From Bacteroidetes bacterium GWB2_32_14 (GTDB taxonomy: Bacteria; Bacteroidota; Bacteroidia; Bacteroidales; UBA12077), in assembly GCA_001768235.1 (NCBI GenBank), contig MENK01000017.1, positions 59,093-123,092 of the forward strand: a stretch of DNA of 64,000 nt, given 5' to 3'. A program made the translations under genes and the position numbers. Positions within the stretch are counted from its first letter, which is position 1. Every line of letters begins with the position of its first letter. The notes below the pieces were generated by a model. It ran no database searches and was not told the origin of the DNA. It saw only the letters and a program-made list of their open reading frames with translations. This document shows, one piece after another, positions 56,970 to 64,000 of this stretch.

Positions 56970-58862
56970 ATGAGAACAAAATTTCTGATCGTACTCTTAC
57001 TTGTATTATTTTCTTTTTCAGGAATAGCACAGATAAGTTTAACGCAAAAGTTCACAAAAAAAGGACATAAAGTTCTTTGTATAGCTTATAGCCCTGATTC
57101 ACGATTCGTTGCAACCGGAGGAACCGACGATCGCATTGTTTTATGGGATGCACGAACCGGAAATCCCATTCGCGAGATGATGAATAAAGAATGGGCTTTA
57201 GCTGTTAAATTTACTCCGGATGGCCGCTATATTGTTTCAGCTGGCCGTGAAGAACGTGTTCGTTTGTGGGATGTGAACACCGGGAAAATGGTTCGTGAAA
57301 TGAAAGGTCACCGCGACCAGATTCTTTCTCTTGATATCAGCCCTGATGGACGATACGCTATTACAGGAAGTATTGATAAAATGGTAAAACTCTGGGATAT
57401 TCAGATGGGTGTATTTTTAAAGGATTTTAAAGGGCATCGCGACCAGGTTTCATCTGTTGCATTTAGTCCCGATGGTAAAAAAGTAGTTTCAGGTAGTGCC
57501 GATAAAACAATTCGCGAATGGAGTGTCCCCGATGGTAACGAGTTACGCGTAATAAAAACAAAAGCATGGGTTCGTGCCGTTGCATACAGTCCCGATGGGC
57601 AATATATTGCTACCGGAAGTGATAATAAGAAAATTCAGATTTGGAAAAATGGTATTGAATACAACACCCTGCTCGGACATAAACACATTATTTATAATCT
57701 TGCCTTTAGCAACGATGCTAAATATCTTATTAGTGGCGGGCACGACAGGTTTTTTATCCTGTGGGAAGTAGAAACCGGGAGGATAGTTTACAGCTCTGAC
57801 AAGCAAAAAGACAAAGTAGCTTATGTTAATTTCAGTCCTGATGGAACAAAAGCAATTACATCGGAGTTTACTTTCGACATGAATGTATGGGATATTTCAT
57901 CATTAAAAATCCCGGGAACAGCAATAGCAATGAAATCGACTTCTGAGAGCCAGAAAGACACAGAAGATCCTGATGATCATTTGTTAAAAAACAAGCCCGT
58001 AACACAAACAAAACCGGTAACAACAGTTACAAAATCAACTACAGCCGTTGTGCCGGGAATTATTGATGTTGATGTAATAAAACCTGTTGGTATTAAACCC
58101 AACCCCGACCGATATGCATTAATTATCGGGAACGAAGATTACAGCAGTTTTCAATTGGGATTACGCTCCGAAGCCAACGTTGATTTTGCAGTTCGTGATG
58201 CTGAAATGTTCCAGGAATACGCGAAACATATTTTAGGAATACCCGAAGAGAATATCATTTTCTTGACAAATGCCCGAGCTATCCAGATGCATCGTGCATT
58301 AAACAAAATTAATATGATAGCCAGCATTACTAAGGGGAAAGCAGATATTTTCTTTTATTATGCCGGGCATGGTTTTCCTGATGAAACAACACAGGAGCCT
58401 TATATTATTCCTGTTGATGTGAGCGGAGGGGATTTAGAGTTTGCTTTAAATTTGAATGATGTTTATGCAAAACTTACAGAATTTCCAACACAACGTGTAA
58501 CAGTTTTTCTTGATGCCTGTTTTAGTGGTGGAGCTCGTAACCAGGGATTGGTTGCTGCACGTGGGGTAAAAGTAAAACCCAAAGAAAATATTTTTAATGG
58601 GAACATGGTTGTGTTCGCTGCCAGTAGTGGTGACGAATCTTCGCTTCCATACAAAGACAAACAACACGGGATGTTTACTTATTATTTGCTCAAGAAACTA
58701 CAGGAAACCAATGGAAATGTAACGTATAAAGAGTTGTCGGATTTTATTACCGAACAGGTAGCTGTAAAATCTATTTTAATAAATAACAAGGAACAAAACC
58801 CACAAACAAACATTAGCTTAGATATTAAAGATACCTGGTCAACAATCAAGGTTAATCCATAA
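56970..58862 (+). CDS. Secreted WD40-repeat protein with C-terminal caspase-fold (C14) domain
   Basis: The 630-aa protein starts with a signal peptide (1-21, GIAQIS). Seven WD40 repeats occupy about residues 28-315 (VATGGTDDRIVLWDARTG, AITGSIDKMVKLWDIQ and others). A Thr/Pro-rich linker runs to about 385, then a peptidase C14 domain (RYALIIGNEDYSS onward) with catalytic His467 in YAGHGF and Cys517 in DACFSGG. Both catalytic residues are intact, so it may be an active caspase/metacaspase-type protease. The signal peptide would place it outside the cytosol, unlike most conflict-system caspases. Confidence 0.88.
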   Translation: MRTKFLIVLLLVLFSFSGIAQISLTQKFTKKGHKVLCIAYSPDSRFVATGGTDDRIVLWDARTGNPIREMMNKEWALAVKFTPDGRYIVSAGREERVRLWDVNTGKMVREMKGHRDQILSLDISPDGRYAITGSIDKMVKLWDIQMGVFLKDFKGHRDQVSSVAFSPDGKKVVSGSADKTIREWSVPDGNELRVIKTKAWVRAVAYSPDGQYIATGSDNKKIQIWKNGIEYNTLLGHKHIIYNLAFSNDAKYLISGGHDRFFILWEVETGRIVYSSDKQKDKVAYVNFSPDGTKAITSEFTFDMNVWDISSLKIPGTAIAMKSTSESQKDTEDPDDHLLKNKPVTQTKPVTTVTKSTTAVVPGIIDVDVIKPVGIKPNPDRYALIIGNEDYSSFQLGLRSEANVDFAVRDAEMFQEYAKHILGIPEENIIFLTNARAIQMHRALNKINMIASITKGKADIFFYYAGHGFPDETTQEPYIIPVDVSGGDLEFALNLNDVYAKLTEFPTQRVTVFLDACFSGGARNQGLVAARGVKVKPKENIFNGNMVVFAASSGDESSLPYKDKQHGMFTYYLLKKLQETNGNVTYKELSDFITEQVAVKSILINNKEQNPQTNISLDIKDTWSTIKVNP

Positions 58863-58873
58863 TTAAAAACCTG

Positions 58874-58914
58874 AAAAACCCGGGGTAACTTCACTTCACA
58901 ACTCCCGGGTTTTT
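58874..58914. terminator. Bidirectional terminator between convergent genes
   Basis: AAAAACCCGGG pairs with CCCGGGTTTTT (11 bp) around a 19-base loop. It ends the WD40-caspase gene on the plus strand and the T9SS cargo gene on the minus strand. Confidence 0.75.
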
Positions 58915-58937
58915 ATTTTATAGAATTTTTTAAGGAA

Positions 58938-59954
58938 TTATTCCCCGCTTCGAATTACTGTTTTTAATACCGATTCGTTGCCTGCATCTATTCTTATATA
59001 ATAAATACCCAATTGATCTCCCAATTGTTCCCTGCCAATTGTTTTGGTATAAAAACCAGCTTTTTGAGCTTGTTTTTGAGAAGTGTAAACTTTTTTTCCG
59101 GAGGTATCAAAAATCTGGATTTCTACTTCACAATCATTTTTTATTAAATAGTCAACATTAAGATTTTCGCCAAAAGGATTTGGGTAAATAGTTGCGGAAA
59201 TATTTTCAAATTCAACTTTTTCATTTTCCGGAGATTCATTTAGTTTGTATTTCGAATAATATGCTGTTTGAATGGTTTTTGAGCCCTCATTAGATTGACT
59301 TTTAATTATGGTTAATAAAGGATAACGTACATCTTTTGAATACCATTTGTACGAAACAATACCACAATTGCACTTCGAGTTATTAAAACGTTGTTCTTTT
59401 ACGGTCTTTATTCTGATTACATTATCATAAATACCTGTAGGTAATATTAATGTACCATAAGCGTCAGCTTCAAGAAGATAGCTTCCTTCGAAAGGTTGTA
59501 TCGAATTATTTCCTTCGATGGTTCCTGAAAAATTACCAGAGTAAACATCGCCATACTCAAAGGGAAAAATCATTTTTACAAAAGGTTTATCGTATTTGGT
59601 TATTGTATTATTTGCACTTACTGTACCATATTGTTCAATTATATTACCGGATGTTTTAAAATAAAACTTTGTGCCAAATTCTTCAAGTACCGTATTTGCA
59701 TTAGGAATATCAATACTATTAGGAGTTATTGAAGCATCATACATATAACTTGTTAGCTGTGATTGTGTTTCGATTTTAGAATAGTCCCAGGTTTGAGCTC
59801 CGCCAACAGGGCCTTCGTCAACATTATTTGTAATATTAAAATAATGTTCGTCGCCGGTTTTTAAAATATGCGTTTCGCTTTTCATTAGAAATTGCGCGTT
59901 TGTTGAAAAGAAAAGGCCGGCGATAAAAATGACTATTAAGTACGTTTTTTTCAT
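58938..59954 (-). CDS. T9SS type A sorting-domain secreted protein
   Basis: The 338-aa protein has a signal peptide (1-20) and a beta-rich body of unknown family (about 25-245). It ends with a T9SS type A sorting domain (ATIYPNPFGENLNVDYLI to VLKTVIRSGE). The family-typical CTD directs it to the cell surface by type IX secretion. Binding or enzymatic function unknown. Confidence 0.78.
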   Translation of the reverse strand: MKKTYLIVIFIAGLFFSTNAQFLMKSETHILKTGDEHYFNITNNVDEGPVGGAQTWDYSKIETQSQLTSYMYDASITPNSIDIPNANTVLEEFGTKFYFKTSGNIIEQYGTVSANNTITKYDKPFVKMIFPFEYGDVYSGNFSGTIEGNNSIQPFEGSYLLEADAYGTLILPTGIYDNVIRIKTVKEQRFNNSKCNCGIVSYKWYSKDVRYPLLTIIKSQSNEGSKTIQTAYYSKYKLNESPENEKVEFENISATIYPNPFGENLNVDYLIKNDCEVEIQIFDTSGKKVYTSQKQAQKAGFYTKTIGREQLGDQLGIYYIRIDAGNESVLKTVIRSGE

Positions 59955-60168
59955 ATTTCTATGTATTTAAATGAGAAAGTTTACGGATTGATAAATTACG
60001 AAAAAAAAAGAGCGAAGTAAAGGGTTCTTTAAAAAAAGATATTATACCCTGATAAAAAAATGATAACAAGAGGAGATAGTGGGCTAAAATGCTGGTTGTC
60101 CACGCGATAAGTATTTATACCCATAGAATTTACGTTTTTTAACTGTTTACTATGATTGTTAAACCATA

Positions 60169-60176
60169 TATTTTTG
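60169..60176 (+). promoter_or_regulatory. Candidate -7 box of the Hdr-like operon
   Basis: TATTTTTG fits TAnnTTTG and lies 36 bases before the first ATG (60213). The -33 element is unclear. Confidence 0.35.
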
Positions 60177-60212
60177 ACAAGTTGGGATAAGATTCAACTT
60201 TAAACAGAATGT

Positions 60213-60923
60213 ATGGGAAAACTCTACGATTTACTATTACAGGATATTCGTTTTGAAGAAGGCCTTAACGCGTGTATGAATTGTGGCGTTTGTACTGCTA
60301 TTTGTCCTGCCGCAGAGTTTTATAAATATGATCCCCGCGAAATAGTTGATACCATTCAAACCAAAGATGAAGAAAAAACAGAAGCTTTGCTTAAAAGCGA
60401 AACCATTTGGTATTGTGGGCAGTGTATGTCTTGCAAAACACGTTGTCCGCGCGGAAATACACCGGCATTAGTAATTATGGCTTTACGTACATTATCTCAA
60501 AAACTGGGATATTTTACCGATTCAGAAAAAGGCCGCCAGCAGTTTGCTATTAAACGTACTGTTGGCGAAAATATCCTTAAATACGGGTATTGCGTTCCAA
60601 CGTATGCTGTAGATCCAAAAATGCATCCCGAACAAGGGCCAATTTGGGAGCATATTTTTAATAACATCGATGATGTAATGGACAGGCTGGGAGGTAATTT
60701 AAAGAAAAAAGGTTCTGGTGCTTTACGCGAGATTCATCAAAAAAATTTAGACGAACTCGATAAAATATTTGAAGTAACAGGCGGATATAAACTATATGGT
60801 GAAATAGAAAATTATTCGGAAAAAAAAGCGGGAGAAATGGGCCTGGAATTTAAAAAAGAAGGAATTGATAACGAATACTTCAGGCATGTTTATACTTGTA
60901 ATTCCGATAATCATGGTAAATAA
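60213..60923 (+). CDS. HdrC-like 4Fe-4S dicluster protein
   Basis: The 236-aa protein carries two classic cluster motifs near the N-terminus, CMNCGVCTAICP and CGQCMSCKTRCP (about residues 21-80), followed by a helical domain. In heterodisulfide reductases HdrC passes electrons between HdrA and HdrB. Its stop overlaps the next start (TAATG), showing translational coupling to the HdrB-like gene. Confidence 0.9.
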   Translation: MGKLYDLLLQDIRFEEGLNACMNCGVCTAICPAAEFYKYDPREIVDTIQTKDEEKTEALLKSETIWYCGQCMSCKTRCPRGNTPALVIMALRTLSQKLGYFTDSEKGRQQFAIKRTVGENILKYGYCVPTYAVDPKMHPEQGPIWEHIFNNIDDVMDRLGGNLKKKGSGALREIHQKNLDELDKIFEVTGGYKLYGEIENYSEKKAGEMGLEFKKEGIDNEYFRHVYTCNSDNHGK

Positions 60924-61990
60924 TGAAAGACGAAGGTAAAAAACAAATCTGGAAAGATTATCAGAAAGATATAGCTGACGATCATTACTATTATGTTCGA
61001 AGTTGTATCCGTCAGAGTTTTTTTCCTGCATCTGAAGAGTTTTTTTTAAGACTTTTAAAAGACGATTTAGGGAAAGATGTTTTTGATGATCCAAATCATA
61101 CTACTTGCACAGGAATAGGTTACCATTCCGATATTGTATCTTTTGAAACCATAATGACAGTTGTAGCAAGACACTTTTCAATGATGAAAGAGTCGGGGTA
61201 TAAAAACATTATTATCTCGTGTGTTACGTCATTTGGAATTTATACCGAGATAATTGAAACCTGGAAACATTTTCCCGAAGTACTTGCAAAAACACGTGAA
61301 AATCTATTTAAAGCCACAGGCCGTGAATTCGATATTCCGGAAAACATGGCCCATGCAAGCGATATCATTTATAAGTTCAAAGACGAAATAGCCCAAAAAG
61401 CAAAATACAGGTTAGTAAATCCAATAACAGGCAAACCTTTGAATATTGTCGAACATATCGGTTGTCATTATTCCAAGATGTTCCCAAAATATGGAGTAGG
61501 AGGAGCAGAATTCCCTGAAGTTTTAGCAGGAATGATTGATGCATGGGGAGGTAAAGTTATAGATTATCCCGAGCGCCGCCATTGTTGCGGTTTTGGGTTC
61601 AGGCAATACCTTGTACAGGCAAATCGAGGGTATTCTATTGCAAATTCGAAAAAGAAATTCGATTCAATGGAGCCTTATAAGCCCGATTTGATTCTTGCAA
61701 ACTGTCCCGGGTGTACCATGTTTATGGATAAGTGGCAATATACCATTTCAGAAATGGAAGGGAAAACTTACGGAGAAAATCAGCAGGGGATACCGGTATT
61801 AACATACGAAGAGCTTGCCGGCCTGGTAATGGGATATAATCCCTGGGATTTGGGATTACAGTATCATCAGATTCAGTCGGAACCATTATTGCATAAACTG
61901 GGAATAGAATTTTCTATAGAAGACAAATACAAAACCAGGGACGGAAGGCAAATGCCAATTCCTGAATGTCCCGCGAATATAAATTACTGA
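60923..61990 (+). CDS. HdrB-like CCG-domain protein
   Basis: The 355-aa protein has two cysteine-rich regions. The second is a complete CCG site: Cys181, Cys221-Cys222 and Cys261/Cys264 (CPGC). The first is incomplete: Cys28, Cys62 followed by Thr63 instead of Cys, and Cys100 with Ser103 where CxxC is expected. HdrB normally holds two non-cubane [4Fe-4S] clusters for disulfide reduction, so only one may be assembled normally here. It overlaps the upstream HdrC-like gene by one base and lies 2 bases before the HdrA-like gene. Confidence 0.85.
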   Translation: MKDEGKKQIWKDYQKDIADDHYYYVRSCIRQSFFPASEEFFLRLLKDDLGKDVFDDPNHTTCTGIGYHSDIVSFETIMTVVARHFSMMKESGYKNIIISCVTSFGIYTEIIETWKHFPEVLAKTRENLFKATGREFDIPENMAHASDIIYKFKDEIAQKAKYRLVNPITGKPLNIVEHIGCHYSKMFPKYGVGGAEFPEVLAGMIDAWGGKVIDYPERRHCCGFGFRQYLVQANRGYSIANSKKKFDSMEPYKPDLILANCPGCTMFMDKWQYTISEMEGKTYGENQQGIPVLTYEELAGLVMGYNPWDLGLQYHQIQSEPLLHKLGIEFSIEDKYKTRDGRQMPIPECPANINY

Positions 61991-61992
61991 TT

Positions 61993-63045
61993 ATGGGTAA
62001 AAAAGTTGTTGTAATAGGTGGCGGAATTACCGGGATGGAAGCATCCGTTCAGCTTTCGGCATTAGGGTATTCGGTTACGGTACTCGAAAAAGAAAGTCAG
62101 CTTGGGGGGCATTTGAACGACTGGACCGTTCTGTTTCCTAATTTGCGTAAAGGAAATGAAATTGTATCATTCCTTGAACACGGACTTGAGTTACAGGAAG
62201 TGAATGTAATTTATAATTCGAAAATCAGCGGGATAAAAAAAATTAATAAACATTACGAAATTGTTCTTGACAATCAAAAACAAATTATTGCTGATGCCAT
62301 TCTTGTTGCTACAGGTTTTGATCTTTTTGATGCTCACCGAAAAGAAGAATTTGGATACGGAATTTACGAAAACGTAATTACATCATACGACCTTGAAAAA
62401 ATATTCGCAGAAAAAGGAGAAATAAAAACACCATCAGGCATAAATCCTAAACGAATCGGGTTTATTCATTGTGTAGGCTCGCGCGACGAGAAAGTTAACA
62501 ATCATTATTGTTCTAATGTATGTTGTGTTACCGGGGTTAAGCAGGCTATGGAGCTTAAAACACTTATTCCTGATGCCGAAATTTTCAATTTTTACATGGA
62601 TATGCGCATGTTCGATACACACTTTGAAGAACTGTACCTGGAATCACAAAAAAAATATGGGATCAATTTCATCCGGGGCCGATTGTCGGAAGCAAATGAA
62701 ACAATTGATAAACGAATAATTCTTAAAGTTGAAGACACATTAACCAGCCGGCCATTAAAAATGACAGTTGATCTGCTGGTATTGCTTGTGGGAATGGAAC
62801 CATCGAAAGGTACCAAAGAAATTGCGAAACTATTGAATTTAAAGATGCGCGAAAGCGGATTTTTAAAACCCGAAGATGATCATACTTTGTCGAATGTTTC
62901 GAATATGCCCGGAGTATTTTTTGCCGGTACATGCAGCGGACCAATGTCGATAAAATACACGTTTACAGATGCACGTGCCGCGGTAACAAAAATAAATTGT
63001 TATTTGAAAGAATACGAGTTGCAACACAGGATTTTATTAAACTAG
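61993..63045 (+). CDS. HdrA-like FAD-dependent oxidoreductase, short form
   Basis: I chose the ATG at 61993 after the HdrB stop (MGKKVVVIGGGITGMEA); the ATG at 61966 lies inside hdrB. The 350-aa protein has the FAD motif GGGITGMEA, then the HdrA-type cysteine region HCVGSRDEKVNNHYCSNVCC at about 156-175, and a second nucleotide-binding half ending with PGVFFAGTCSGPMSIKYTF. The C-terminal 4Fe-4S ferredoxin domains of full HdrA are missing, as in QmoA. It probably transfers electrons within a quinone-linked complex with its neighbours. Confidence 0.88.
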   Translation: MGKKVVVIGGGITGMEASVQLSALGYSVTVLEKESQLGGHLNDWTVLFPNLRKGNEIVSFLEHGLELQEVNVIYNSKISGIKKINKHYEIVLDNQKQIIADAILVATGFDLFDAHRKEEFGYGIYENVITSYDLEKIFAEKGEIKTPSGINPKRIGFIHCVGSRDEKVNNHYCSNVCCVTGVKQAMELKTLIPDAEIFNFYMDMRMFDTHFEELYLESQKKYGINFIRGRLSEANETIDKRIILKVEDTLTSRPLKMTVDLLVLLVGMEPSKGTKEIAKLLNLKMRESGFLKPEDDHTLSNVSNMPGVFFAGTCSGPMSIKYTFTDARAAVTKINCYLKEYELQHRILLN

Positions 63046-63049
63046 AAGA

Positions 63050-63394
63050 ATGTCAGTTTTTGGATTTAAAATAAACGAAGCCAGAGTTATCGATTACGAT
63101 AAAACCGATAAACGGATATTAAATTATTTGCTTGAAAACGAACCGAGCTTTAATCTTTGTATTTTTTGTGGTTCATGCACAGCAACTTGTTCGGCAGGTA
63201 ATTTCACCGATTTTAATATCCGAAAACTGAAAATGTTTATTCGTCGTGGGCTGGTTAGCGAAATAGCAACCGAAGCAGAAAAATGTATGCTCTGTGGTAA
63301 ATGTTTTTTGGTTTGCCCCAGGGGGGTTAATAACCGGAATATTATTTTAAAAGTACGTGATGCTTTAACTAAAATCGAAAATCATGAAATCTAG
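63050..63394 (+). CDS. Second HdrC-like 4Fe-4S dicluster protein
   Basis: The 114-aa protein has two cluster motifs: CIFCGSCTATCS (Ser replaces the usual Pro) and CMLCGKCFLVCP. It is shorter than the HdrC at 60213. The start of the membrane subunit lies inside it (11-base overlap), so the two are likely assembled together, much as HdrC- and HdrE-like parts are fused in QmoC. Confidence 0.88.
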   Translation: MSVFGFKINEARVIDYDKTDKRILNYLLENEPSFNLCIFCGSCTATCSAGNFTDFNIRKLKMFIRRGLVSEIATEAEKCMLCGKCFLVCPRGVNNRNIILKVRDALTKIENHEI

Positions 63395-64000
63395 TTATTT
63401 TGTATGGCCATTTACTATTGGCTTAATTGCCCTGCTGGCATATTTGTTTGTTCGATTTGCCGTTTGGGTTTACAAACTTGAAAAAGAAGATAAGGCCCGG
63501 ATTCGGAAAAATATTTTTTCTGTGAAATCAATTCAGGCAATAAAAGAGACTTTTATTGAAAGCTTATTGCATCACAACATATTTAAAACAAACAAAGTTC
63601 TTGGTTATATGCACATGAGCCTTGCATTTGGATGGCTTTTATTAATTGTTGGCGGACATATTCAAACATGGGTTTATTACAACAGCTTTTCGAATCCGGT
63701 ATATGTACCAATATTTTTCGAGTATTTTGTACATAATAAAACGGGGATGTTATTTGGAGAAGCATTAACATTTACAATGGATTTTATTTTATTGTTTATT
63801 CTTACCGGTGTTGCTCTTGCTTATTTTAAACGATTTTATTCGAAGTTGTTCGGGATGAAAAAAACAACATCCCTAAAATTGGGTGATAAATTTGCATTAA
63901 CATCGCTTTGGTTAATTTTCCCTTTGCGTTTATTAGCTGAAAGTACAACGGCTTCATTACATAATACGGGTGGATTTTTAACACAGAATTTGGGTAACCG
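63384..64000 (+). CDS. HdrE/NarI-like membrane cytochrome subunit, partial
   Basis: The frame is open from the ATG at 63384 to the window end (205 codons). It has membrane helices at about residues 7-30, 77-95, 130-152 and 175-190. Candidate heme or quinone-site histidines are in YMHMS, GGHIQTW and FVHNKTG. The layout resembles NarI/DsrM/HdrE-type gamma subunits that pass electrons between a quinone pool and Fe-S proteins. Overlap with the HdrC-like gene upstream supports one complex. The C-terminus lies beyond the window. Confidence 0.72.
   Translation, partial: MKSSYFVWPFTIGLIALLAYLFVRFAVWVYKLEKEDKARIRKNIFSVKSIQAIKETFIESLLHHNIFKTNKVLGYMHMSLAFGWLLLIVGGHIQTWVYYNSFSNPVYVPIFFEYFVHNKTGMLFGEALTFTMDFILLFILTGVALAYFKRFYSKLFGMKKTTSLKLGDKFALTSLWLIFPLRLLAESTTASLHNTGGFLTQNLGN

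Noticed and set aside
56970..58862. Anti-phage caspase system
   Set aside because: The protein is exported and its neighbours are recO and a T9SS cargo; no nuclease, pore or sensor partner of known defence systems is adjacent.

Overview
The window looks like chromosomal DNA of a Bacteroidota species, probably order Bacteroidales/Marinilabiliales. The evidence is low GC, type IX secretion (T9SS) sorting domains and a PorZ homologue, an HU-CCDC81-type protein, GH3-family, DUF5723 and PspC/PadR genes, ECF sigma operons with barrel partners, and TAnnTTTG-type -7 boxes. Placement below class is inference. I saw no phage, integrase, transposase, CRISPR array or rRNA. Both edges cut a gene.

Layout. 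1-4 kb: 5' part of an HU-like gene and a large hybrid histidine kinase, both on the minus strand. 4.3-11.7 kb (plus): PagL-like lipid A deacylase, ferritin-VIT iron/manganese transporter, dGTPase, CorA, then a TPR-LytS histidine kinase with its LytTR regulator. 11.7-13.1 kb: an array of three 21-bp-spaced LytTR-like sites in front of a barrel protein and a small lipoprotein. 13.1-17 kb (minus): PorZ, RdgB, UspA. 17-20.8 kb: a beta-propeller receptor fused to a class III adenylate cyclase and an HD domain. 20.8-24.3 kb: DUF2797 and a PspC-PadR-PspC operon. 24.4-24.9 kb: tRNA-Gln(CTG), tRNA-Gln(TTG), tRNA-Lys(CTT). 24.9-27 kb (minus): DUF5723 barrel and lipoprotein. 27.1-32.6 kb: DsrE, HIT and two lipoprotein zinc peptidases (M2-like and M16C). 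32.7-36.7 kb (minus): a giant GloVer-repeat T9SS cargo. 36.8-38.2 kb: orphan DNA methyltransferase. 38.4-46.1 kb: OmpL47-repeat protein, TPR-SpoIIE phosphatase-REC, two SiaC (DUF1987) proteins and a multi-PAS histidine kinase. 46.2-47.7 kb: tRNA-Asn and kbl. 47.7-51.2 kb (minus): ECF sigma, membrane-anchored barrel/anti-sigma candidate and two lipoproteins. 51.3-56.7 kb (minus): deoxynucleoside kinase, RHH-like protein, propeller, GH3, aminotransferase, recO. 57-60 kb: secreted WD40-caspase and a T9SS cargo. 60.2-64 kb (plus): a five-gene heterodisulfide reductase-like operon running off the edge.

How the genes work together. The window is rich in envelope sensing: three histidine kinases, one LytTR regulator, one propeller-cyclase, one ECF operon, one PadR/PspC operon and one SiaA/SiaC-like phosphatase/phosphoprotein set. 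The most system-like candidates are (i) the SpoIIE-REC/dual-SiaC cluster, in which two-component input could drive a partner switch although no SiaB kinase is present; (ii) the propeller-adenylate cyclase-HD fusion; (iii) the LytTR direct-repeat array; and (iv) the Hdr-like operon with a short HdrA, an HdrB whose first cysteine-rich site is degenerate, and a membrane cytochrome-like subunit.
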